Part shown: positions 50,032 through 58,653 of the stretch, piece after piece | Position numbering within the stretch: position 1 is the first letter of the stretch | Layout: every line of letters begins with the position of its first letter | Assembly (NCBI GenBank): GCA_004335635.1 | Contig: QAXH01002362.1 | Span: forward strand, 6,279-66,841 | Length of the DNA: 60,563 nt | Origin: Chloromonas sp. AAM2 | Taxonomy: Eukaryota; Chlorophyta; Chlorophyceae; Chlamydomonadales; Chlamydomonadaceae | Direction of reading: 5' to 3' | Program-made: the position numbers and the translations under genes | The notes under the pieces: generated by a model | What the model was told of the DNA's origin: nothing | The model's input: only the letters and a program-made list of their open reading frames with translations | Databases searched by the model: none

Positions 50032-52808
50032 CTAGAAGGTCAAGCCCCGGGCCGCCAAGTCTTGTTCTAGCTGTTCACTGCCAGTGAATAGCATGGCCGG
50101 CAGCCCTGTATCTTCAGCGCCCTGCAAGCATGACCAAGGCAACTTCACTCATGAAGTGACGGCAACAGGTGCTTGCTCAACATGGCCTTCAGGTACTCAG
50201 CAACGTCTGACGTGTGCTTGCACATGGTTTCAGTCCTGCTGCAATCATCTTGTTTTGTCATCTTTCTTTCAGTCTTCCTTCAGTCAAGCCTTTTGGCCAA
50301 AACTGAACACAATGCTCGGACAATACCAAGCCTCCAACCCTGCATGGCTTGACTGACTGCATAGTCCCTCCTCTTGCATACCTGTATGTTGGCCTTGCGA
50401 TCATCAATGAACAGCAGCTGGTCCAGTGGCATGTTCAGGTGGTTGATGACTCGTTGGTAAGCCTCGGGAGCAGGCTTGCGCACACCCTGCGTCAAGCAGC
50501 ACATGTAATTGTCGCACTCCATGCACATCATGAGTGAAGAAGTGTGTGTGCCTGCTTTTGCCAAACCGTTGTAGTGCATGGGCAGTTGTTCGCGCACATG
50601 GAGACTCAACATGCATGCCATATGATCTGCATATGCATTGTGATGCCATGAATGTCGCACTCAGCGTTCGTGCAGGGAGGAAACCAGGCAGGTGCGTAGT
50701 TGGGTCAGAAGCCAAGCGTTCATGCTAAGGAGTAATTTCACTTCGGAATACCGATACTGCCGTGCTTGATCCGTGCCCGGTCAGCTCAAATCGTGTTGAT
50801 TCATCAGCCCCAACGACGCCTGCCATGTTGCCATGCATGTTGCCTACACCTTACTATGCAAGCTCCCTGCTGCGCTACTCTGATGACATGAAAGTGCATT
50901 GCTCAATGCTAGATATGGCAGTGGTCTATGAGGTGTGTCAATTGTCTTGTGAACTGAGCAGCCATGCTGACGTGCATCAGCATTTGCTCATTGCTAGCTT
51001 TTGAAAATGGTTTCACATGAATCGAGCAGCCATGTGACACGCCCAGCTGACCAACACGGCGCACCTGCATGGGACCCGTGCACGACAGGAAGCTCCAGCG
51101 CATGAAGCGCGACAGGCGCAGCTTCTCCTCAATGATCGCCCACCACACGGGGTAGTTGGACAGCGCATGCATCTCGTACCCCGCGGTGTTCAGACGTGAC
51201 AACATATCCTCCATGCCATCAAGGAATCGGTACTGTGATCGCTGCGCATGTTGCAACACAGACGCTTAGGTGTGCCGTGCCATACGCGAGCTGAAGCAGC
51301 ACAGCATGATCATGTGGAGAGATGATGTGTTTTACATCCCAGCCACCCACTGGGCAATCACCCACTACGCCACCCACTAGGCTATGTGCAACCTTTTGAT
51401 TGGCGCACAATGTGTTGTGCACATTCAACACTTCCATGTGTGAAACATTCCTGCATGTGTCGCATTTGTGGAACACATGGACTGTGGACTGCATGTGTGG
51501 CATTTGTGGAACACATGGACTGTGGACTGCATGTGTGGCGTTTGTGGAACACATGGACTGTGGACTGCATGTGTGGAACAACAGCAGGGCGAAGCCACTC
51601 TTCAGTCCAATTTGTTGTCCAACTGATAACATTTCGGTGCAAGACCCTAAGATACAGGCAGACGCGTCACAAGAAACGGTATGTTGCTCACCAACATGTT
51701 GGTCAATTCTCTCTGGTCGACGCCCCGGCCGTCGGCAAAGAATATGCGGCACAGTTTTGCCTCGTCAATGTGACCACACTCGAAGTCTGCAGGGAACATG
51801 GATGGTCACAGACACAGCCATCTGCTCAAGCGCACGCACAGGGCCCTTGTCTGGCATTCACAACAGCATGCAGACATGGTTCATGCCATTAATTGACAAT
51901 GACAACAGGGGCCGCGAGAGCAACGTGAGGGTAATGGTGGCAAAACGCATGGCTCATGACAGGTGCGCCTGACCTCAGAGCGAGATCCCCAGTACTCAAG
52001 TGCCATTTGTACAATCACGCATGTGTTGCCCAGCGAAGCAAAGACTGTTATTAGCATCACATCCGAGCAAATGTGTGTGCAGATGATGATTCCGGCTTGA
52101 GCAGTTCCATAGATGCACTTGCCTATCCAAGCAGTCGGATGCTTTGCTTTCAACAGATCTTGGAAGGACATCTGGAAGAACACTGGCATCTCTTTGAAAA
52201 AGGGATCGTAGACAATTGTGTCCATGACGTCAAAGAGGAGCACAGGTCGCTTCCCTGCAAGCTGTGTTGCACGTTCATCCTGCAGGCAACATGAGCATCG
52301 TGCACATCTTGGACACATTGTGTCCCAGTATGCACCAAAGCACAGATGGTTCGTGAGCACACGATAATGCGTACACTTGGGGTGCTCGAGCGCTGCAAGC
52401 AGAGCTCACAGTATGCATGCGTGTGGGCATGGCGAATACAAACATGCTTGGTTGGGTCAGAAGCCAAGCGTTCATGCTAAGGAGTAATTTCACTTCGGAA
52501 TACCGATACTGCCGTGCTTGATCCGTGCCCGGTCAGCTCAAATCGTGTTGACTCATCAGCCCCAATCAAGCTTGCCATGCATGCATATGCATTGCAAAAT
52601 GCAGAGTGAAGCCAGCAAGCTAGGCGCCAAGCAAGTCAGGCGCTTCACATACCTGTTCCTTATCGGATGATCCAACCATGCTGGATCCATGTTGGCCCAC
52701 AGCGGCTTGCAACCGCGCGGGTGGCGCCATGCACAGGGAGACCTTGCTCACAGGCTGCAGCGCAGCGCCAAGCGCGCGTGGCAGGCGTGCACACGGTGCC
52801 ACATTCAT
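50032..52808 (-). CDS. cpFHy1: HAD-family phosphatase, chloroplast FMN hydrolase type
   Basis: Model: complement of join(50032-50121, 50382-50486, 51065-51232, 51692-51786, 52123-52279, 52653-52808), 256 residues, all phases matching. HAD motifs in order: I, LLFDVMDTIVYDPFF; II, MHALSNYPVW; III, the Lys in VRKPAPEAY; IV, LLFIDDRKANIQ. The block DPFFKEMPVFFQMS plus DLLKAKHPTAWI, and the later YRFLDGMEDMLSRL, match the plant FMN hydrolase cpFHy1, which dephosphorylates FMN to riboflavin in plastids. In this family the second Asp of the usual DxD motif is shifted (DVMD). The first 40 residues contain Arg, Lys, Ser and Ala and no acidic residue, as expected of a transit peptide. The start is the only in-frame ATG before the mature domain. 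The intron after exon 52123-52279 has a GC donor (ATAG/GCAAGT). The gene is divergent from the DCL-domain gene. The substrate is inferred from the family. Confidence 0.9.
50699..50813. repeat. 115-bp intronic repeat, copy 1
   Basis: Nearly identical (one mismatch seen) to 52451-52565 in the same orientation. It lies in the HAD-gene intron between exons 50382-50486 and 51065-51232. Confidence 0.95.
51463..51576. repeat. 38-bp tandem repeat, three copies
   Basis: Copies start at 51463, 51501 and 51539, reading cattgtgtgg-like units (tttgtggaacacatggactg core). The array is inside the HAD-gene intron between 51232 and 51692. Confidence 0.9.
52451..52565. repeat. 115-bp intronic repeat, copy 2
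   Basis: Partner of 50699-50813, in the HAD-gene intron between exons 52123-52279 and 52653-52808. The two copies bracket three coding exons. Confidence 0.95.
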
Positions 52809-53200
52809 GCTCACCAACAGACGCTGATCAAGTACGCAGACACTGCTAAGGCCTCTGCCCTGTGTAACGCAGAGCCCATCACACACGCAGATTGCCTAGA
52901 AAGCAGCCATTCGGTGGGCTATGAGAAGAGTCGGAAGGTCTAACGATAGTGGACAAGATCAAATATGGCGGCAGCGAGAAACGCGCAGGCGGCGGAACTG
53001 ATTTCCCCTCGTGGGCAATAAAAGATCCCAGCCACCTTAAGCCACCAAACAGGAGAGCGATCAGCACACAAGGGCGAATTTGGTTTGGATCACGTATTAC
53101 ACGTTTGTACCCCAAAGAACCTCTGTAGGGTTCACCGCCCCCTTCTCCGACACCACTGTCCCACCCAGCAGCCACTTCAACACACACGAGCTTTTCACCC
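52809..53200. promoter_or_regulatory. 392-bp divergent promoter region (HAD phosphatase / DCL-domain protein)
   Basis: The two start codons face away from each other with 392 bp between them, including both 5' UTRs, so a shared bidirectional promoter is likely. I saw no TATA box or other named element that I could support. Confidence 0.55.
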
Positions 53201-54095
53201 ATGGCTGACGCACCCGTGGCTGATGCAGAGATGGCTGAAGGTGGAGTTGCTGCCGTAGTGGAAGCCACTGAACCAGCCAAGCCAGAGCCTGTAGTCAAGT
53301 TGGGGTACACTGAATTCCCAACCGCCCGGGCAGCCAAGGAATTCTTCAAGAACCTGTTGGCTGATTGGCCAAGAAACGTGGATGTGAACGAGTATGAGCA
53401 CATGGCCCTTCTAGACCTGGTCAAGCACCATCCGGACCATGAACGCAAGTTTGGTGTAGGTGTGCGCGCTTTCCAGGTGCGTTCATGCACGTCCACGCCT
53501 CCGAAGGGTACATGGCATACGAGCCAAGATGCATGCGGTCTGTGTCTTGCACCTGACACGTCAGTACAGCAGATCATAAGGCACAACTTTCTGTCTCAAT
53601 TGCTGCTGCTCTGAGTCCTGTGCTGATGGCTTTGCGTGTTGTGAACTGTGACCAGAGATAGTTACCAGCTAGCTTTGGTTGCTGCTCCTGACTGTTGCAG
53701 CCATGCCAGGTCAGTTTTGCATGACTGTATATGTCAACCCCCCGGCTTCACAATGACACCACGCCTGTCATGTTACGCAGGTGCGGCCCTTCACATCCAA
53801 GTCTGACATGTCAGCCAAGGAGCAGGAGGACAGCAGGGCGTACCACGTGGTCCGCAAGGACGGCACTGCAGAGGACTTTTCGTACATCAAGTGCCTGGCG
53901 GGTGTGTTTCCGGGGCAGATCACGCCTGGTAACGGGCGTGAGAGCGGCGGCCAGTCCCACAGGCACGGACACGGGCATGGGCACGGCCATGGGGGCAGGG
54001 GGGGCAGCGGTAGGGGCGGTGGCAGGGGAGGCAGGAGCGGCGGCAGGAGCCGGGGCAGCCCTAGGGGCGGAGGCAGGGGCAGGGGCCGCCACTGA
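53201..54095 (+). CDS. DCL: DCL/DUF3223-domain protein with Gly/Arg-rich C-terminal tail
   Basis: Join(53201-53476, 53781-54095), 196 residues, phase 0 junction. Residues of about 35-125 are the DUF3223 (DCL) domain: FPTARAAKEFFKNLLADWP, LLDLVKHHPDHERKFGVGVR, then the VRKDGTAEDFSYIKCL end typical of the family. In plants DCL proteins act in plastid rRNA processing and the domain also ends the largest subunit of Pol IV/V; an RNA-linked role is therefore likely. After the domain comes a His-Gly alternation (HGHGHGHGHG) and an RGG-type tail of about 40 residues (GGRGGSGRGGGRGGRSGG and on), a common RNA-binding, phase-separating and arginine-methylated module. The N-terminus is Ala/Glu/Asp-rich and lacks Arg, unlike a transit peptide, so nuclear or cytosolic location is possible. 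The start ATG is preceded by a stop-containing leader. Confidence 0.9.
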
Positions 54096-55470
54096 CACCC
54101 TCTGCATAGACTGACTGATGTGGTGCTCATTGATGGGCATTGTGCGAACGTCATTGTGTAGCCTGGTGCACACACCAGCTTTCCAGGACAACAATTTGAC
54201 TGCAGGCGCTCTGATACTTGGCGCACTGTTGAACTCTGCTGTTTGGCTGCCTGTGCTTGGATTGGTCACGGCACGCCTAAGGCTAGCAAGGGCGCATGCA
54301 TTTGCCTGCCGGCTGCTTGGGTGTGCGTTTGCAAACTCGACAAGACTTGTTTCCAGGTTTATGCTGTCAAGAATCGAGGCCAAGCTGCAACGGTTCTGCG
54401 GAGTATGCGGCTTGAATAAGCAGCGTTGTGCGTGTGGGACAGTGCTGACAGTCCGAGCGTGATGAGGAACACGGGTAGCACTAGCTAGCACAGCTGTGCA
54501 GTGAAGAGACTTTTAATTGGTTGAACTGCTTCAAGTGGTGATATAAGTCGTCTGGTGCACATACGTTCTGGTGCAACCGATCAGTGCAGAGTAGCATAAG
54601 TTTCCCGAACTCACGCCCAGCTTGCCCTCTATACGCACTGTTGCCAGGTTTTTTCGGCAAGTGGAAACCCTATGGCACCTCTGGCTGGACTGCTTTGGGT
54701 GGCACTGTCAGTTCTCTGGCGCAAGAAAAAAGAAGTTGACCTTGAACAGAGAGCCAAATTCTCTTTTTGCAGTCTGAGCTCGCAGCCTGAGCTGAGCTGC
54801 CTGCGTGTGCTGCATAAACAAGCGTTGTTACTGACATTGACATTGCAGAATCAACACTCGCTGGGCTTAAGAAAACACTTTGGCTCAGGGTCAGCCTTCG
54901 TGTATTCCTCATCCAACCCAGAGGGCCTTGCATTGAACATACAAACTTAACAAGATGAGAGATTTTTCTGCCTCACACACGTGCAGCCCCTCTGACGGTG
55001 GCTTTTGCATGCAAGTCTGCACTGAGATTCCGAAATGTTCGATAAGCTGCAGTCAACCTCTCTTAGCATTACATCGCCTTCACAAATCAATCATCAAGCG
55101 GGCTGCGTTGGCACTGGCCATGAGCTGGTTCCTTGCATGCCAAGTTACCTATCCATGAAGTTTGTGCTATCCTGCACCGAGTTACCTATTCAGGTTTCAT
55201 TTGTTTCCACTTGTGATCCTGCAACACTGTCCTGTTGTGGGGTGATTGCAGACCTGCAGCACATGATTGCAACGAGTTCACAAGGCTAGCAGCAGATAAC
55301 CCAGTTTGAATGAGGTTGCCATCCGAGGCTGCCGTCGTAAAAAATCGTGCTAGTATCACAAGAGGGGAGGGATTCCAACCCGTCCAACCTACATGTGAAG
55401 GGGATTGCGACACACCTGGATAGTAATGGTGGCAAGTCACAGCTGTCAGTTATCAAACAGCAAGTCACAC
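54096..55470. other. no supported gene; probably 3' UTR then intergenic
   Basis: An open frame at 54118-54462 begins 22 bp after the DCL stop and has a hydrophobic stretch, but it sits where the 3' UTR should be and matches no family I know. The rest shows no exon structure. Confidence 0.45.
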
Positions 55471-56040
55471 TTATCAGTAGTGGCACAATGATGGGCGTGC
55501 TCAGCAGCCCAAGCAGAGCATACAGGCCAGTGGCTGGCACCGTGGCCAGAGTTACCAGCTGGAGGACTGGCAGCCACCTGTGGACAGCGGCGCATGTATA
55601 TCATCTTTTGACACAGCACGGATCGCTCTTCCCACCACTGTCTCCATAGTATGCCAAACGATAAGCGACCATGAGGTGCTTGTGGATACACACCGTCCCA
55701 CTGGCCACTCTCAGCATACAATCTCAGGAGCCAATGTCAGCACTTGCAAGCATGTCACAAGGGACATACGTGGCCATATCTTCTCCTGGGGCCAGCAGAC
55801 ACCAGAAACTCCTGTCAGCAGCCAAGGCCTGAGCGTTCAAAGCGTCACTACAGCGCTGGTGCATGCCTCGCGTGCATGGGACAAGTGAGTCTCTCTCCCT
55901 GGCCAGACGTCAAAACGTGCATGGTAGCTTTCAGCAGGGGCCTGAGCATGTCACAACCCAATGTTCAATGCTCAGCGTATGTAGTGTGCATCTGACCTTT
56001 GGCAAGCGACCATGCCATGACATGCACTGCATCAACGCAT
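55471..56040. pseudogene. partial duplicate of the 44.1-45.8 kb locus (membrane-protein exon plus EF-hand exon 1)
   Basis: 55471-55696 matches 44144-44388 and about 55700-56040 matches about 45483-45845, same orientation, with the 1.1 kb in between missing and a further 33-bp deletion. The first half carries most of a membrane-protein exon on the minus strand (from its ccacag acceptor through the hydrophobic segment), cut off before the exon's donor. The second half carries the end of EF-hand exon 1 with its GACAA/GTGAGT donor, almost unchanged. No downstream EF-hand loop or other membrane-protein exon follows. I therefore read it as a non-functional fragment, although a chimeric transcript cannot be excluded. 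Confidence 0.8.
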
Positions 56041-56567
56041 TGATGACATCACGGCCTCTGACAGCAAGTCACAGTGCGCCTATCCCTCCACCTCAGCTCA
56101 GCGAGTCTTGCAAACGAGTCATTGCATGAAAACAAAATCAAGACCTGGAGTTGGCTGGGCTAGGCATGTAGCCGCTTGTCATGGGGTTGGGTGTGAGTGC
56201 AAAGGCCATGCCCAGCAGCGAGCGGGTGTTGTAGCGCAGTGCACGCAAGGGCCGTGCCAGCAACTCGCGCAGAGCCTGCAGCACCAAGGTCAAAACATGC
56301 ACACAGATTGTCACAATTCCTGCAATCTCCTTAAGAGCATGTGTTGCATTCCCAAGTGTTGTGGAAGAGTCCGTTCCGGAACATGTGCATCATGCATGAT
56401 GCTCCTTGCCTTTGAAAACCGCATCCTCCAATCTGCACAAATGCCTTCCGCTGCACAGCTGTGCATGCCCACAACCTCGCTGGTTTATCGCTGCACCGTA
56501 TCAAATTATGATTTCGATCCTCCTGCATGTCCTTCACACCTCTGATCTCCTACAAAAACATGACTGT
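56041..56567. other. spacer between the duplicate and the minus-strand gene; nothing recognised
   Basis: Short overlapping open frames only. It probably includes the 3' UTR of the gene ending at 56568. Confidence 0.5.
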
Positions 56568-58653
56568 TCAACTGATCTTGTCAAGCCTCTTCATCCACCT
56601 GTTCAACAGTGCCTCCTTGACATGGCCCTGTTCACTGACCTTTCGCTCCTTGTGCAGCGCATAGAGCAGGATTGCCACCGCCAGCGCCTGCAGCGCCTCT
56701 GAAGCCTGCTGCCAAGTGAGCATGCACGTGACGAGCCGCGCCCGCCTGACCAGACCCTGCCAGCTGCTGAGTGCAGTCTGGCTGGCAGCTCTGAGGCCCG
56801 GCTTGACGAGGCCTTCACGTGCTGACGGGCTGCTGCTGCTGCCATTGGTCATGTCACGCTGGTTGGCAAAGGTGGGTACTATTGTGGCCTTCTTGTCATG
56901 GCCGCCAGTGCTGGCTGTCTGCTGTTTGAATGGTTCACCGTTGGCTGTGGCTGCACTGCTGCTTTTCGTGCTGGCATGCGTCTGCTGCCTGGTAGCAGTA
57001 GCACCTGCCACTGTCTGTGGCTGAGCTTGCTGGCTGGCCCGAGCCATAGCTGGCTGCTGGTTGGCCGGCTGTCGCTGCACTGTTGCGCCTGCTACGCCAG
57101 TGGCAGCAGCTGTAGCAGCTTCATGAAAGCCACTGCTCGGTATGCGTGTGGACGCCTGCCGCGAGGATGGTTGGCCGGCCGCCACCAACGACGCCAGTCC
57201 TTGCAAAGCGGCAGGGCTGACACTGCCCTGCTTGTGTGACGTTTCCGGCTCACTGCTGCTCAGGTCCAGAATTCCGTCGCCATTTGGCTCACCCATCATG
57301 GTGCAAAAAGCAGACGTGGTGTGCAGACCGTTGCTTGTGGCGACACTTGCTCCAAAAGGCTGTGGCGGCTGTTTGCTGGCTCCTGCCCTTGTGCCAACCT
57401 GGGGAGACACATCCACAGATGCAGCGGACAGAGTGGCAGCGGCCAGCTCTGCCTTGAGTGATTGCAAGTCGCCCTCCTGTACAGCACAGAGGAACAGCCA
57501 CCAGACTGCAGGCTTCCTGCTATGCCACCATGCCAGTGCGAGCACCAAGAACCTACATGAGCGGCTTTATGCCTATTCAGCCATGTGTCACGAAGTTCAG
57601 AACACTACTAGAAAGCTGCGTCCTTTGCAGGCCGGTGTTACTGCTCTTATGTCAGAACGCGTGCATCAGAGCAAGGATTGTGTGTGCTAGAGCATGCGCC
57701 TGCACCGTCTGCTGTGTCCTTGTATCATGCTCATGTTCAATAGATGTAAAGCTGTTTACCTGCAAGAGTTGCGCTGCCGAGGTCGAACCCAAGAATGCGG
57801 CTGCCTCATCCGGCCGTGCCATCTCCTGAAGCAGGATGTCCATGACGTACAAACGGCACAAGGCGAGCAAGTGGACGTTATGCTGTCCATGCGCCTCGCC
57901 ACGTGATGAAGCACATGCACCCTGGTCACATGTCGCATCGTGTGTCAGTGAAGTAGCGGTTGTGGGGTGGTGATCACAGGCTGTGGCTGGATCACGACTT
58001 CGCTGATTCGGCGGCGGAGACTGCTGCTGCTGGGTACCAGTGGCTTGGCTGATGCAGGATTCTAGCCTTGCTTCGACCTGTTCCTTGCATTGTTTCAGTG
58101 CGCCAGACTCCATCTGCAGCACCTGCCAGAGAACAAAAGCCTGCAAGTACACGCGTGGCGTGCACAGGTGAGATGCCTTGCACAGGCGGACTGCAGCATT
58201 ACCGCAGCAAGCCGAGTGCCTACCTGGAGTGGCAGTTCTTGCAGGCCTCCATGCTTCGCATCCAGCAGCTTGATGAGCTCATGCTGCCTGCAATCAGGAA
58301 CCAGGTGGCATTTCTTTGGTGCTTGCATGCTAAGGCAAGGTGGCACATGCCAGATGGCAAGGAAAAGCTTACCTGCTCAGCAACCAGTGGCTTTGAAATG
58401 CGACAGCAAGCACACGGTTTGCCAGAGAGCAGTGCAGGCTGTTCAGCCGCTGCATCAGTAGTATGGACGTCTCAGCAGCAGTGCTGAACTCGGCGCGCAG
58501 CAATGCCAGCTCAAGAAGAGCGACCTCATCGTCTCTTACAGTTACAGAGTTAGAACCTGACTGTGGGTGTTCCATCTCCTCGGTGTCGTTGGGGATATCC
58601 CGTGTGGAAATAGGGTTGTCAGGTTTCCTTGATCGCGGTAGCCTTTTGCACAT
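56568..58653 (-). CDS. protein with N-terminal helical repeats and a C-terminal hydrophobic segment; possibly APEM9/PEX26-like
   Basis: Model: complement of join(56568-57476, 57760-58122, 58224-58287, 58373-58653), 538 residues, phases matching. The N-terminal half is helical (LLELALLRAEFSTAAETSIL, HELIKLLDAKHGGLQELPLQ, LCRLYVMDILLQEMARPDEA), in the spacing seen in plant APEM9. APEM9 is the peroxisomal membrane anchor for the PEX1-PEX6 ATPase and the functional counterpart of PEX26. The middle of the last exon is a long Ser/Ala/Thr/Gln-rich region. Near the end is one hydrophobic stretch (ALQALAVAILLYAL) followed by a basic tail, fitting a tail-anchored protein. The APEM9 match is by pattern only and weak; the protein is also longer than Arabidopsis APEM9 (about 330 residues). 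An extra intron inside the last exon is possible near 56715. The ATG at 58651-58653 is the first in frame. Confidence 0.7.

Noticed and set aside
52809..52886. N-terminal extension of the HAD phosphatase to 52886
   Set aside because: That frame begins with GTG, not ATG; the first real in-frame ATG is at 52808 and already yields a transit-peptide-like leader.
54118..54462. Small membrane protein downstream of the DCL gene
   Set aside because: It sits in the expected 3' UTR with no splice or family support.
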